A stretch of DNA of 42,573 bases from an uncultured Anaerolineae bacterium (GCA_903838415.1 CAILYI010000073.1:1-42573); one strand, 5' to 3'; positions 1 through 9,852 are shown, counted from the first letter of the stretch. Numbers and translations: made by a program. The notes: generated from the letters alone by a model not told the origin.

Positions 1-1
1 A

Positions 2-772
2 GCCTTATTTCTGATTTTTAGCCTAATGGGATTGTTGTTTTGTTTGTTTGGAAGGGATTATCTTTTGCCGGTCTGGACAATAGCCATTTTTTTATTATTG
101 CCACGCGGCGCGGACCAGTATGCGGTCATTCCCTTAGCGTTAGCTTTTGCAATCTTTGTTGATCGTATCCTGTTGCCGGGATTTATCCAAGCGTTAAACA
201 ACCAGCTGGAGAAATCACAAAAAACACTGGATTTGGGGCTTATGGATTATTTGCGCAATAGATATGCGCTTATTGTGTTATTCGTTGTTGTTTTCAGCCT
301 GTTTATGGTCGGCTACCGGAATAACCTGCTGTCCAATTATCATTCTCTGTCAGTCAGCGAACGCCAGGCCATGGCTTGGGTCAAAACGAATACCCCTCAA
401 ACAAGTCGATTCCTATTGCTTGGCCCACCTGATTTCACCCTCAGTCCCTTTTTGGAATGGTTCCCGGCGTTGACATTGCGCACCAGCATTCTGGCTATTC
501 AAGGCTATGAGTGGCTTCCCGGGAAATTATTTGCTAAACATATTGCGGAGTATCGCAGTTTGCAAAAATGCCTTAATCAGGGTCAAGCTTGTTTGCAAGA
601 ATGGTCTTCTGCCAATGATATGGATTTTGATTTCATCATTGTCCCAGTTGCCTCAACAGACTCCGGGATGGCAGATGATATTTACTTAATTCTTCGGAAA
701 TCACTGGTGCCATCGGGCCAATTTCAAATTGTTTACGAGAATGAGTCTGAACAAATATTCGCAAAGCGCTAA
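2..772 (+). CDS. C-terminal part of an integral membrane protein (5' end outside window)
   Basis: The reading frame is already open at base 2, so the true start lies upstream. The first Met in the window (position 26) is internal. The visible part begins with hydrophobic segments, then has a basic soluble stretch, another membrane helix near 268-315, and a soluble C-terminal domain of about 140 residues that ends at the TAA. This layout resembles the tail of multi-pass membrane glycosyltransferases of the dolichyl-phosphate-mannose mannosyltransferase type, but no diagnostic motif is visible. The function is therefore open. It runs convergently to mutS. Confidence 0.6.
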   Translation, partial: ALFLIFSLMGLLFCLFGRDYLLPVWTIAIFLLLPRGADQYAVIPLALAFAIFVDRILLPGFIQALNNQLEKSQKTLDLGLMDYLRNRYALIVLFVVVFSLFMVGYRNNLLSNYHSLSVSERQAMAWVKTNTPQTSRFLLLGPPDFTLSPFLEWFPALTLRTSILAIQGYEWLPGKLFAKHIAEYRSLQKCLNQGQACLQEWSSANDMDFDFIIVPVASTDSGMADDIYLILRKSLVPSGQFQIVYENESEQIFAKR

Positions 773-873
773 TTCCGCCCGGGTGGAACTCATTGGCTAG
801 GATCAATCATCCTACCTGCATCCTTCTTACATCCTACCTAACATGTACAAGCCGTTGGGGGCTTTTCGATACT

Positions 874-3441
874 TCATTGCTTTTTCAGGTAATTTTTCTG
901 CCACTCGAACAGCTTGTTCAGTGCTTCAATCGGCGAAAGCGAATTGATATCCAGCTTCTTGATCTCCTCGAGGAGAGGATTGGTTTCTGGGAACAAGGCC
1001 ACTTGCTGGGCCGCTACCGGGTTGATTTTGACCGCCCGCCCGGATGTTTTCTCCAGTTCGGACATGATTTCGCCTGCTCGCTGGATGACGGGGCGGGGGA
1101 GCCCTGCCAGTTGGGCGACGTGGATGCCGTAGCTTCTATCCGCGCCGCCGGGGATGATTTTGTGCAGGAAGACCACGTTTCCTTCAGCTTCGGTGACTGC
1201 CACATTGTAGTTTCTCACGCCGGGCAGTAAATCGGCCAGCTGAGTCAGTTCGTGGTAGTGCGTGGCGAAGAGTGTCTTGGCGCGCAGGTGTGGATGGTTA
1301 TGGATGTGTTCCACGACCGCCCAGGCGATGGAGACGCCGTCATAAGTGCTGGTGCCGCGCCCGATTTCGTCCAAAATCAGCAGGGAGCGCGGCGTGGCAT
1401 GGTGCAGGATGTTGGCCGTCTCGATCATCTCGACCATGAAGGTCGATTGCCCGGCGTGGATTTCATCCTGGGCGCCGATGCGGGTGAAGATGCGATCGAC
1501 GAGACCGATTTTGGCGGAGGCTGCCGGGACGAAACTACCCATTTGCGCCATTAACGTAATCAGCGCCACCTGGCGCAGATAGGTGGATTTACCCGACATA
1601 TTTGGCCCGGTGATGACGCGGACGCGTTCTCCCGGCTCGAATATGATGTCGTTGGGAACGTATCTTTCGCCTTTGAGCAAATTCTCCACAACAGCATGCC
1701 GGCCATCGCGGACTTCGAGCACGTCCTCTGCGAGGACTTCGGGGCGAGTGTAGCCGCCCAGCGCGGCGGCCTCCGCCAGTGCGGAGAGACAGTCTAGTTC
1801 GGCCAGGGCGCGGGCGGTGTTGAGCAGTTGGGCGGTGTAACTTGCCAGTTGCGCGCAGGCTTCCTTGAAAAGGCGTAGTTCAATCTCGCGGATGCGTTCC
1901 TCGGCATTCAGCACCAGCGTCTCGTATTCTTTCATCTCGGGCGTGATGTAGCGCTCGGCGTTGACCAGCGTTTGTTTGCGGATGTAGTTCGAGGGGGCGT
2001 TGGCGGCCTGCCCGGCGGAAATCTCAATATAGTAGCCGAAAACCTTGTTGTAGCCGACTTTGAGCGTTTTGATGCCGGTGCGGTCGCGTTCGATGGCTTC
2101 CAGGTTGTTGATCCAGTCGCGGGCGTGGGCCGAGGCGCTGATGACGCCATCCAGCTCGGCGGAGTAACCGGGGCGAATCATGCCGGTGTTTTGAGTCGTG
2201 GCTGGCGGGTCGTCCGCGATGGAGGCTTCCAGTAGGGACAGGGCCTCGGCGCACGGCGACAGCAGATTCAGCGTGGTCTGAATCGGCGCAGCCCCGGAGG
2301 GCAAGACCGCCAGAATGGCAGGAATCCGCTTCAGGGTTTCGCGCAAAGCCACCAGGTCGCGCGGCTGCGCATGTCCGCTTAAGATGCGATTGGTCAGGCG
2401 TTCAAGATCGGATAGTGGCTTGAGCGTGGCGCGCAGTTCGGCGCGCAGCATGCCGCTGGTAAAGAAAAACTCCACGCCGTTCTGGCGGGTGTGGATTTTT
2501 GGCAGGTCGAGCAGCGGCTGGCTGACCCAGGCGCGCAGCAGGCGTTTGCCCATCGGGGTGACGGTGTCATCCAGCACGCCGAGCAGGGAGCCTTTGACTT
2601 CGCCGCGCAGGGTTTCGGTCAGTTCGAGGTTGCGGCGCGTGGCGGCGTCAAGCGTCATAAATTCGTTCAGGCTGTACAGGCGCAGGCTGGTGAGCAGGGC
2701 CAGCGCGGCGGGTTCGGTCTCTTTGAGATACTGAAGAATGCCGCCTGCCGCCCGAATCGCCAGCGGGGTGTTTTTCATCCCAAAGCCTTCGAGCGTGGAT
2801 GTGTTGAAGTGGGCCAGCAGGCTCTCGGTGCAGCGTCCCGGCTCAAAGCGCCAGGCGGGGAGCGGACTGGTGTGTCCGCCGCTGCCGTTGGGCAGAACGA
2901 GATTATCAGGGTGGATGATTTCCGCCGGGCGCAGGCGCGTCAACTCGGCGCGCAGCGGGGCGCCGTCCGCGTAGTCGAGTTCGGTGACGGCGAATTCTCC
3001 GGTGCTGATGTCGGCGTAAGCGACGGCAGCTTTTTGCTCGTCAATGACGATCGCGGCGAGATAGTTATTGGCGTCGCCGGGCAGAAGATTCGGCTCGATC
3101 AGTGTGCCGGGGGTGACGACGCGCACCACTTTGCGCGGGAAAATGCCCTTGGCGGGCTGATCGCCAACCTGTTCGGCAATGGCGACATGGTAGCCTTTTT
3201 CGATCAGCCGGGCGAGATAATTATCGACGGCGTGATAGGGGATGCCCGCCAGCGGTACGCGCATGCCGCCCCCGATCGGGCGCGAGGTCAGGACGATGTC
3301 GAGCTCGCGCGAGATAATTTCGGCGTCCTCGTCGAAGGTTTCGTAAAAATCGCCCAGGCGGAAGAACAGAATCGCATCCGGGTATTGGCGCTTGGTGTCG
3401 AGGTATTGCTGGCGGACAGGGGTGACATCGTCGGTGGGCAT
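874..3441 (-). CDS. mutS: DNA mismatch repair protein MutS
   Basis: This is a full-length MutS of 855 residues. It binds mismatches and small loops as a clamp and recruits MutL. The N-terminal mismatch-reading motif is present as F32-Y33-E34 within GDFYETF. The Walker A motif GPNMSGKST lies near residues 610-618 and is followed by the Walker B segment LLILDEIGRGTST and the ATPase signature TFMVEM. The C-terminus keeps the short helical tail typical of MutS1. No mutL is adjacent. The ATG at 3441 lacks a Shine-Dalgarno sequence but has a -10-like TAGAAT six bases upstream, which suggests a leaderless message. Confidence 0.97.
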   Translation of the reverse strand: MPTDDVTPVRQQYLDTKRQYPDAILFFRLGDFYETFDEDAEIISRELDIVLTSRPIGGGMRVPLAGIPYHAVDNYLARLIEKGYHVAIAEQVGDQPAKGIFPRKVVRVVTPGTLIEPNLLPGDANNYLAAIVIDEQKAAVAYADISTGEFAVTELDYADGAPLRAELTRLRPAEIIHPDNLVLPNGSGGHTSPLPAWRFEPGRCTESLLAHFNTSTLEGFGMKNTPLAIRAAGGILQYLKETEPAALALLTSLRLYSLNEFMTLDAATRRNLELTETLRGEVKGSLLGVLDDTVTPMGKRLLRAWVSQPLLDLPKIHTRQNGVEFFFTSGMLRAELRATLKPLSDLERLTNRILSGHAQPRDLVALRETLKRIPAILAVLPSGAAPIQTTLNLLSPCAEALSLLEASIADDPPATTQNTGMIRPGYSAELDGVISASAHARDWINNLEAIERDRTGIKTLKVGYNKVFGYYIEISAGQAANAPSNYIRKQTLVNAERYITPEMKEYETLVLNAEERIREIELRLFKEACAQLASYTAQLLNTARALAELDCLSALAEAAALGGYTRPEVLAEDVLEVRDGRHAVVENLLKGERYVPNDIIFEPGERVRVITGPNMSGKSTYLRQVALITLMAQMGSFVPAASAKIGLVDRIFTRIGAQDEIHAGQSTFMVEMIETANILHHATPRSLLILDEIGRGTSTYDGVSIAWAVVEHIHNHPHLRAKTLFATHYHELTQLADLLPGVRNYNVAVTEAEGNVVFLHKIIPGGADRSYGIHVAQLAGLPRPVIQRAGEIMSELEKTSGRAVKINPVAAQQVALFPETNPLLEEIKKLDINSLSPIEALNKLFEWQKNYLKKQ

Positions 3442-3447
3442 GGGTTG

Positions 3448-3477
3448 ATTCTACTACGTGAAATGGGAAATCGACAA
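3448..3477 (-). promoter_or_regulatory. Probable mutS promoter, leaderless type
   Basis: On the minus strand TTGTCG (3472-3477) and TAGAAT (3448-3453) are separated by 18 bases. Only six bases lie between the -10 box and the mutS ATG, so transcription would start at or next to the start codon. Read from sequence only. Confidence 0.5.
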
Positions 3478-3588
3478 TTGGATCGGGCGAGACTTCCGAT
3501 GTTTTTGTCTTATGCAAAGTTCGGAAAACCGGTGAATTTTTGAATGATTTCTGTGAATAAAACAACAGGTTCCCGATATGAAATGCGC

Positions 3589-3624
3589 TATAATATATTC
3601 ACTATATTCTTGTGAATTGGAGGA
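3589..3624 (+). promoter_or_regulatory. Promoter, operator-like inverted repeat and RBS of the ABC ATPase
   Basis: A consensus -10 box TATAAT is at 3589-3594. Right behind it is an inverted repeat ATTCAC-N9-GTGAAT (3597-3602 and 3612-3617), where a repressor could block transcription. A strong RBS GGAGGA at 3619-3624 fixes the start codon at 3629. No good -35 box is seen. The operator role is inference. Confidence 0.45.
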
Positions 3625-3628
3625 AGTG

Positions 3629-4729
3629 ATGGCTAGTGTAACGTACGACCACGTAACAAAAGAGTTTGGAAATGTGCTCGCGGTGAACGATTTGAACATG
3701 GAAATCGCGGATAAAGAATTTCTCGTTTTCGTTGGCCCTTCGGGCTGCGGAAAGACAACCGCCCTGCGCTTGCTGGCTGGTTTGGAAGAAATTTCCCGTG
3801 GACAGATTTTGATCGGTGACCGTGTGGTCAATGATGTGGCACCCAAGGATCGTGATATTGCCATGGTGTTCCAGTCTTATGCGTTGTATCCGCACCTGAC
3901 TGTTTTTGATAACATGGCGTTCAGCCTCAAGCTGCGCGGCACACCCAAGGAAGAAATCAAGAAACGCGTCGGTGAAGCGGCTGAGATATTAGGCATCAAC
4001 GAACTCCTTGATCGCAAACCTCGTCAGCTTTCAGGTGGACAGCGCCAGCGCGTGGCTGTTGGTCGCGCCATTGTGCGCCATCCGAAAGTATTCCTGTTTG
4101 ACGAACCACTCTCCAACCTGGATGCCAAGCTGCGTGTTCAGACTCGCGCTGAAATCAGCAAACTGCATCAGCGTCTGCAGACCACCTTTATTTACGTTAC
4201 TCACGATCAGACCGAAGCCATGACCATGGCGACCCGCATCGCTGTCACCAACAAGGGCATGTTGCAGCAGTTGGATACTCCTCAGGCGATGTATGATCGT
4301 CCCGCGAATATGTTTGTGGCAGGCTTCATCGGTTCTCCGGCCATGAACTTCTTCCCCGGCAAAATCAAGAAAGAAGGCGGCAAGCTGTTTGTTGAAACTG
4401 CCGGATTCACAGTCGCCATTCCTGACGAACGCGCAAAACCTTACTTCGACTATGTTGATAAAAAGGTTGTCTTCGGCATTCGTCCGGAAGACGTTAAGAA
4501 TCCTCAGTTCATGCCACCGAACATTCATGGCGAGAAAATGTCCGCCAAAGTGGATGTTATTGAGCTGATGGGTAATGAAATTTACCTTTACCTGGTCAGC
4601 GGCGGAAATAGTTTCGTTGCCCGCGTTGATCCGCGCACTTCCTTCAAGGCTGGTGAAGATGTGCAGGTTGCTCTCAATATGGACAACTTCCACATTTTTG
4701 ACACCGAAACCGAGCAGGCCATCCGCTAA
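3629..4729 (+). CDS. ABC transporter ATP-binding protein, MalK/UgpC/MsmX type
   Basis: This 366-residue ATPase powers carbohydrate-type ABC importers. Walker A is GPSGCGKT (36-43), the signature LSGGQ is at 134-138, and Walker B VFLFDEP is followed by the D-loop SNLDAKLR. About 130 C-terminal residues form the MalK-type regulatory (TOBE/OB) region. An upstream ATG at 3578 is in frame, but 3629 has the RBS and matches the family start. No permease or binding-protein gene is next to it, so it may be a shared ATPase serving several sugar importers, as MsmX does in Bacillus. A strong terminator follows, so it looks monocistronic. Confidence 0.93.
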   Translation: MASVTYDHVTKEFGNVLAVNDLNMEIADKEFLVFVGPSGCGKTTALRLLAGLEEISRGQILIGDRVVNDVAPKDRDIAMVFQSYALYPHLTVFDNMAFSLKLRGTPKEEIKKRVGEAAEILGINELLDRKPRQLSGGQRQRVAVGRAIVRHPKVFLFDEPLSNLDAKLRVQTRAEISKLHQRLQTTFIYVTHDQTEAMTMATRIAVTNKGMLQQLDTPQAMYDRPANMFVAGFIGSPAMNFFPGKIKKEGGKLFVETAGFTVAIPDERAKPYFDYVDKKVVFGIRPEDVKNPQFMPPNIHGEKMSAKVDVIELMGNEIYLYLVSGGNSFVARVDPRTSFKAGEDVQVALNMDNFHIFDTETEQAIR

Positions 4730-4745
4730 CTGAAGTTGAAACGAC

Positions 4746-4775
4746 AACCGCCAGGAGCGCAAGCCCCTGGCGGTT
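4746..4775 (+). terminator. Rho-independent terminator after the ABC ATPase
   Basis: Perfect 10-bp stem AACCGCCAGG / CCTGGCGGTT (4746-4755 and 4766-4775) with a 10-base loop, starting 16 bases past the stop. The T-run is short (TTTATCTT). Confidence 0.75.
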
Positions 4776-4854
4776 TATCTTGTCCCACTGTCATTGCAAG
4801 CGAAAACCTTTATTGGGCGCGGCATTTCAGGGGCAAACCAATCAGGAGATTTGC

Positions 4855-5613
4855 ATGGAAGCGAAATACAAACTTGTTCTTGTTCGACACGGTCAAAGCA
4901 CCTGGAACCTGGAAAACCGCTTTACCGGCTGGACGGATGTTGACCTGACTGAGCAGGGTCTGTCCGAAGCGAAAAACGGAGGCAAACTGCTCAAAGAAGG
5001 CGGCTATGAGTTCGACATTGCCTATACTTCAGTATTAAAGCGGGCCATCAAAACTTTGGGCATTATCCAGGAAGAAATGGGCCTGGAATGGATTCCCGTG
5101 ATCCGCGCCTGGCAGCTCAACGAACGTCATTATGGCTCACTCCAGGGCCTTAATAAGGCTGAAATGGCTGAGAAATTTGGCGAAGCCCAGGTCAAAATCT
5201 GGCGGCGCAGCTATGACGTCCCGCCCCCCGCGTTGGAATTGAGCGACGAGCGCCATCCGCGTTTTGATCGCCGGTACGCCGGGCTCTCGTCCGCTGAACT
5301 TCCGGCTACCGAGTCGCTCAAAATCACCCTTGATCGCGTACTGCCGTACTGGCACAGTACCCTGGCTCCGATGATTCAATCTGGCAAGCGTGTGCTCATT
5401 GCCGCGCACGGCAACAGCATCCGCGCCATGGTCAAATACCTCGATAACATTTCGGATGACGAAATTACCGAGTTGAATATCCCAACCGGCATTCCGCTGG
5501 TGTATGAATTGGCTGCCGACCTGAAACCCATCAAGCATTATTATCTTGGCGATGCCGAATCTGTCGCCAAGGCTGCCGCCGCTGTGGCGGCTCAGGGCAC
5601 CAGTAAAAAGTAA
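4855..5613 (+). CDS. gpmA: 2,3-bisphosphoglycerate-dependent phosphoglycerate mutase
   Basis: The enzyme interconverts 3- and 2-phosphoglycerate in glycolysis and gluconeogenesis; the latter direction would carry carbon fixed by the acetyl-CoA pathway. The protein has 252 residues, the usual length. The phosphohistidine motif is VRHGQSTWN (RHG at 11-13), the family motif [14 protein letters not shown] supplies the catalytic Glu, and the second catalytic His is in AAHGNSIRA. The start at 4855 is chosen because AGGAGA lies at 4844-4849 and the family begins just before the RHG motif. The frame extends upstream to 4780 without similarity. It is flanked by terminators on both sides and so is probably transcribed alone. 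Confidence 0.95.
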   Translation: MEAKYKLVLVRHGQSTWNLENRFTGWTDVDLTEQGLSEAKNGGKLLKEGGYEFDIAYTSVLKRAIKTLGIIQEEMGLEWIPVIRAWQLNERHYGSLQGLNKAEMAEKFGEAQVKIWRRSYDVPPPALELSDERHPRFDRRYAGLSSAELPATESLKITLDRVLPYWHSTLAPMIQSGKRVLIAAHGNSIRAMVKYLDNISDDEITELNIPTGIPLVYELAADLKPIKHYYLGDAESVAKAAAAVAAQGTSKK

Positions 5614-5637
5614 GCCAAAGTGAAGATGTGAGATTTT

Positions 5638-5670
5638 AGACCCTGAAGAGTATCGAATTCTTCAGGGTCT
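5638..5670 (+). terminator. Terminator after gpmA
   Basis: Perfect 12-bp stem AGACCCTGAAGA / TCTTCAGGGTCT (5638-5649 and 5659-5670), loop of nine bases, then TTGCGTT. The downstream gene's -10 box begins seven bases later, so terminator and promoter are packed together. Confidence 0.75.
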
Positions 5671-5676
5671 TTGCGT

Positions 5677-5682
5677 TAAAAT
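5677..5682 (+). promoter_or_regulatory. -10 box of the FAD/Fe-S oxidoreductase, leaderless type
   Basis: TAAAAT lies six bases before the ATG at 5689, and no Shine-Dalgarno sequence is present. No convincing -35 hexamer was found. Confidence 0.4.
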
Positions 5683-5688
5683 CAACCT

Positions 5689-8652
5689 ATGACTCTCTCT
5701 CCCGATTTCATTGCTGAACTTCAAAGACATTCCACCAACGATATCCGCACGGATGATGCCACGCGCGTGCTCTACAGTACGGACGCTTCCATCTACCAAA
5801 TTGAGCCGCTGGGGGTCGTGTTCCCGCGCACGCAAGATGATTTGATTGCCGCTGTCGAGTTGGCCGCAAAATACAGTCTTCCCATCCTGCCGCGCGGGTC
5901 GGGATCGTCGCTGGCGGGCCAGGCTATTGGCCCGGCCTTGATTTTGGATTGTTCGCGCCATCTCGATAAAATTCTGAATATTGATCCTGAGACTGGAACC
6001 GGCAAAGTGGAGCCTGGCGTGATTCTCTCCGCCCTGAACCGCGCCGTCGCTAAACAGGGCTTGATGTTTGGTCCCGACCCTGCTTCCGCTGAACGCGCCA
6101 CTCTAGGCGGAGTCATTGGGAACAATGCCACCGGGGCGCATTCCATTCTTTATGGCATGACAGCCGATCATTTGCTGGCTGCCGATGTCATTCTTTCGGA
6201 TGGAAGCCTGGCAACCTGGGGCGCGGTGGATGGACCGTCAGCGACAACGAATGATCTTCAGGCAGCTATTCTTGCATCGGCGTTTGAGATTCGGGAGAAA
6301 TATGCCGCCGCTATTCACGAAAATTGGCCGCGTACTTGGCGCAATTCCGCCGGGTACCGCTTGAATTACCTGATTCCCTGGTCGGCCACGCAACCGTCGC
6401 AGTGGTCTGGAGATGCTTATCCGCCAATTTCGAAATTTTCATCCTTCAACCTTGCCACTCTCCTGGCTGGCAGTGAAGGCACGCTGGCAGTCATCCGCAC
6501 GGCGACAGTGAATCTCGTCCCGAAGCCGAAAAACACTATTTTGGGCGTACTTTCTTACCCAAGCATCGCCGCCGCCTGTGATGATGTCCCCAATTTACTG
6601 AAGCGCAGTCCGTCAGCAGTGGAATTGGTTCCGCAGATGCTGATCCGGTTGGCGCGTTCTGTTCCGGCTTATGCCAGCCAGCTTGGATTTGTGCAGGGTG
6701 ATCCGGCCGCCTTATTGGTGGTCGAATTTTCCGGGCCGGATTTGGCCGTTTTACGGGAAAAAGCCAAAGCGTTGCGGCCTGACGTGCTGATCGCTGAATC
6801 AGCCGCGGATCAGGCCAAGGTCTGGGCTGTCCGCAAAGTGGGGTTGGGAATTTTTGACTCGCGCCCGGCGCAGGCCCGTCCGGTGGCTTTTATCGAAGAC
6901 TGCGCCATTCCGGTCGAGCGGCTGGGAGATTTTGTCCGCGAAGTGGAGCGCATTTTAGCGGCGCACGGTACCGAAGCGGCTTTTTATGCACACGCCTCGG
7001 CGGGTTGTTTGCATATTCGGCCAATGATAAATCTCAAAAGTGGAGAAGGCGTCCGCAACTTGCGTTCCATCGCCGAGGAAGTTCTCGCACTGACTTTGCG
7101 GGTAGGCGGAGCCATGTCATCGGAACACGGTGACGGGTTGGTGCGGTCCGAGTGGCTCAGGCAAGAGTACGGCGATCCTCTTGTCGAAGCGATGAAAAGC
7201 CTGAAGCAAGCGGCCGATCCCAATTCCCTGCTAAATCCGAAAAACTTATTCGCTGCTCCGCCCATGGATACTCAGCTGCGTTACGGTGAAAATTATCGCG
7301 CTCAGGCTTGGACGCCCGCGCTAGATTTCAAGCGTAACAACGGGCTGGCGGGCGCGGTGGAGCAGTGCAACGGACAGGGTGTTTGCCGCAAGGATAGTGG
7401 TGTGATGTGCCCATCTTTCCAGGCGACGCGCGAGGAGCTGCACTCCACGCGCGGGCGGGCCAATCTATTGCGGGCGATGATCTCCGTTGGCGGGACGGGG
7501 CTGTCGGCTTTGCAGGCCAAGCAGGCGCTGGATTTGTGCCTGGCCTGCAAAGGTTGCAAGGCCGAGTGCCCGAGCGGCGTGGATATGGCCAAACTCAAGT
7601 ACGAGTTTCAGGCACACTATTACCAGTTGCATCGCCGCCCGTGGCGTGATTACCTTTTTGGATATATCGGCCTGTTTGCGCGGCTGGGAGCTCCATTTGG
7701 CGGGCTGATCAACTGGTTTGCTGACAAGCGGATATTTCAAAAACTGGCTCAAGCCGTTTTGGGAATATCCGAAAAGCGGGTTTTCCCGAAATTTGCTCGC
7801 CCAAAATCTTTTGACTTGCCCGCTACCGATTCTCACTTCGTCGAATCCTGCTTGCTGTTGCCGGACACCTTTACCCATTATTTTGAGCCCGAAATCGAGC
7901 AATCTGCTCTGCAAGTGCTGACCGCCTGCGGCGTGGATGCGAAAATTCTGACGATCTATGGCGCCGGGCGGACATTGCTCTCAAAGGGCTTTATCGAACC
8001 TGCCAGGCGACACGCCGCCCATTTACTGGACGAAATTCGCCGCTCTGACCCGAATGGAATTCTGCCGGTGGTGGGCTTGGAACCATCCGAGATTTATACT
8101 CTCCGCGATGAGTTTCTGGATTTACTGCCCGATCGACATGAAGAAATCGAAGCGCTGGCCGCCCGCGCCTGGTTGATCGATGAATTTCTCGTCCGTCCAG
8201 CAGAGAGAACACAAAAATTGCGGGTAGCCAATATATTACGTTCAAAAATTAATGCTGAAAAACCCAAAATCCTGTTACACGGTCACTGCTACCAAAAGGC
8301 GCAACCGCCACGCGCAGACGGCTATCCGGTGGGCGTGAACGCTTCAGCGGAGTTGCTGCGGGCGGTGGGTTATGACCTGGAGGTCATTCAATCCGGCTGC
8401 TGCGGCATGGCGGGAGCCTTCGGGTATGAAACCGAGCATTATGATGTTTCCATGAAAGTGGGGGAGTTGGTTCTCTTCCCCGCCATCCGGGCTGCAGCCT
8501 CCGCCACTGGAGCTCCGTCGATTGCGGCGGCTGGAACTTCCTGTCGCGCGCAGATTTCAGATGGAGTCGGTTTGCAGGCTGACCATTCAGTGGTGTTGGT
8601 GGCTCAAATGCTGAATGCAGCCCGTTCATCTGATAGAATGAACCGAGAATAA
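5689..8652 (+). CDS. FAD-linked oxidase fused to Fe-S/CCG subunit (GlcD-GlcF type, D-2-hydroxyacid dehydrogenase)
   Basis: A 987-residue fusion of a GlcD-like flavoprotein with a GlcF-like iron-sulfur part. The N-terminal FAD_binding_4 domain is at about 35-260 (PRGSGSSLAGQ, FGPDPASAERATLGG). The FAD-oxidase C-terminal domain runs to about 525 and contains EHGDGLVR. Two cluster motifs follow: an incomplete-looking CNGQGVC...MCPSF from C560 and a classic CLACKGCKAECP (C617, C620, C623, C627). A CCG domain at about 860-915 has HGHCYQKA and SGCCGMAGAFG. Such fusions (YdiJ, Dld-II) oxidise D-lactate, D-2-hydroxyglutarate or glycolate and pass electrons to quinones or electron-transfer flavoproteins. 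The exact substrate cannot be read from sequence. The downstream GNAT gene follows after 29 bases. Confidence 0.9.
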   Translation: MTLSPDFIAELQRHSTNDIRTDDATRVLYSTDASIYQIEPLGVVFPRTQDDLIAAVELAAKYSLPILPRGSGSSLAGQAIGPALILDCSRHLDKILNIDPETGTGKVEPGVILSALNRAVAKQGLMFGPDPASAERATLGGVIGNNATGAHSILYGMTADHLLAADVILSDGSLATWGAVDGPSATTNDLQAAILASAFEIREKYAAAIHENWPRTWRNSAGYRLNYLIPWSATQPSQWSGDAYPPISKFSSFNLATLLAGSEGTLAVIRTATVNLVPKPKNTILGVLSYPSIAAACDDVPNLLKRSPSAVELVPQMLIRLARSVPAYASQLGFVQGDPAALLVVEFSGPDLAVLREKAKALRPDVLIAESAADQAKVWAVRKVGLGIFDSRPAQARPVAFIEDCAIPVERLGDFVREVERILAAHGTEAAFYAHASAGCLHIRPMINLKSGEGVRNLRSIAEEVLALTLRVGGAMSSEHGDGLVRSEWLRQEYGDPLVEAMKSLKQAADPNSLLNPKNLFAAPPMDTQLRYGENYRAQAWTPALDFKRNNGLAGAVEQCNGQGVCRKDSGVMCPSFQATREELHSTRGRANLLRAMISVGGTGLSALQAKQALDLCLACKGCKAECPSGVDMAKLKYEFQAHYYQLHRRPWRDYLFGYIGLFARLGAPFGGLINWFADKRIFQKLAQAVLGISEKRVFPKFARPKSFDLPATDSHFVESCLLLPDTFTHYFEPEIEQSALQVLTACGVDAKILTIYGAGRTLLSKGFIEPARRHAAHLLDEIRRSDPNGILPVVGLEPSEIYTLRDEFLDLLPDRHEEIEALAARAWLIDEFLVRPAERTQKLRVANILRSKINAEKPKILLHGHCYQKAQPPRADGYPVGVNASAELLRAVGYDLEVIQSGCCGMAGAFGYETEHYDVSMKVGELVLFPAIRAAASATGAPSIAAAGTSCRAQISDGVGLQADHSVVLVAQMLNAARSSDRMNRE

Positions 8653-8681
8653 ATTGCGCCTCGGCGCGTTGGGAGAAAACT

Positions 8682-9794
8682 TTGCACGAACTAAGGCATA
8701 CTGACTACGAACGTGTCCGCCCGCTGTTTCGAAAGCTGGATATTCATTTGCCGCTGCAGGCGATTTTGGCCGGGAATGTGGACGCGCCAATTTACGTGGA
8801 TAATCCCCTCCATCCGCAAACTGCGCTGACGTGGACCGGTCACCGTTTTTATCTGGCCGGAGCGCCGGGCAATATTGATTTGATTGCAGAGGCGCGCAAG
8901 GTTTTTCTTGAGAATTTCACCATGCAAGCCTGGAAAACCGGGCTCGATTCATACATTGTGAGTTACCCGTCCGATAAATGGGAAACCTTTATCACGGGCA
9001 TGCTCGACCAAAAATATCCGATCAAAGCGCAGCGCTCGTACTTTTCATATTTATCCAACAAAATCAACTGGAAAAGCCTGCTTCCGGAAGGATTTTCCGT
9101 CCGCGCGGTGGATGCGAAATTGCTGTCCGAAAAATGGCAAAACCCTGAGTTTTTGACCGAGGAAATGTGCTCCGAGCGTGAATCCGTGGAAGATTTCCTC
9201 GCCAAAAGCTTTGGCCTTTGCCTGGTGAAGGCCGATGAAATCGTCGGGTGGTGTCTGTCAGAATACAATACTGGTCACCGCTGCGAGGTGGGTATTGCCA
9301 CGCACGAAGATTATCAGCGCCAGGGATTGGCCACTTTGTTGGCATCCGCTTTTATTGAGCAGGCGCGTTCCAAGGATGTGGCTCGCATCGGTTGGCATTG
9401 CAACGCCTCCAATGCCGGTTCCGCGGCAACCGCCCTCAAGGCCGGGTTCGAAAAAGTGTCAGACTATCCTATTTTCTTTGGCTGGTTTGACGATGCCAAA
9501 AATGTTGCTGGAAACGGTTATTTTGCCCACGGTCGCGGCGAATATGCCGAAGCCCTGGCGTTTTATGAAAAAGCCTTCACGCTTGGCGAAGTGCCCGATT
9601 CGGCTTATTGGGGCGCCGCCTGCGATGCCGCCCTGATTGGTGAAACCGAAAAAGCACTCAAGTATCTTTCGGAGGCCATCGAACTCGGCTATGATGATCT
9701 TGATAATATCGTCAATTCGAAATATCTTGTCAACTTGCATGACACCGAAGGCTGGAAAAAAATTCTGCAGCGTTTGGAGCAGGAGCAAGCGTAA
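8682..9794 (+). CDS. GNAT-family N-acetyltransferase with C-terminal TPR-like repeats
   Basis: A 370-residue protein. The start is TTG at 8682, supported by GGGAGAA ten bases upstream; no ATG is close. Residues about 120-270 form a GNAT domain with the acetyl-CoA loop QRQGLA (in a YQRQGLATLLASAF context) and the usual later strand 'N..SAATALKAGFEKV'. Residues about 275-365 are tetratricopeptide-like helices (GEYAEALAFYEKAFTLGE, then EKALKYLSEAIELGYDD). The N-terminal 100 residues look like a degenerate second GNAT fold, as in tandem acetyltransferases. The acceptor substrate is unknown. It probably shares a transcript with the oxidoreductase upstream. Confidence 0.8.
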   Translation: MHELRHTDYERVRPLFRKLDIHLPLQAILAGNVDAPIYVDNPLHPQTALTWTGHRFYLAGAPGNIDLIAEARKVFLENFTMQAWKTGLDSYIVSYPSDKWETFITGMLDQKYPIKAQRSYFSYLSNKINWKSLLPEGFSVRAVDAKLLSEKWQNPEFLTEEMCSERESVEDFLAKSFGLCLVKADEIVGWCLSEYNTGHRCEVGIATHEDYQRQGLATLLASAFIEQARSKDVARIGWHCNASNAGSAATALKAGFEKVSDYPIFFGWFDDAKNVAGNGYFAHGRGEYAEALAFYEKAFTLGEVPDSAYWGAACDAALIGETEKALKYLSEAIELGYDDLDNIVNSKYLVNLHDTEGWKKILQRLEQEQA

Positions 9795-9835
9795 AAAAAC
9801 TGGAGGACGGGATTTTCCCCGCCTCCAGTTTTTTT
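9793..9835. terminator. Bidirectional terminator between convergent genes
   Basis: AAAAAAACTGGAGG (9793-9806) pairs with CCTCCAGTTTTTTT (9822-9835). The A/T-flanked 7-bp core serves the plus-strand GNAT gene and the minus-strand methyltransferase alike. Confidence 0.85.
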
Positions 9836-9852
9836 CTTGGTTGACTGAATTT

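Noticed and set aside
808..839. Direct repeat CATCCTACCT (808-817 and 830-839) downstream of the first gene
   Set aside because: Only two copies of ten bases with a partial third; no context suggests a function or a CRISPR array.
2491..3543. Open frame of 350 codons on the plus strand opposite mutS
   Set aside because: Lies antisense to the conserved MutS N-terminus, has no RBS, and its translation shows the Gly/Ala/Arg-rich pattern of a shadow frame.
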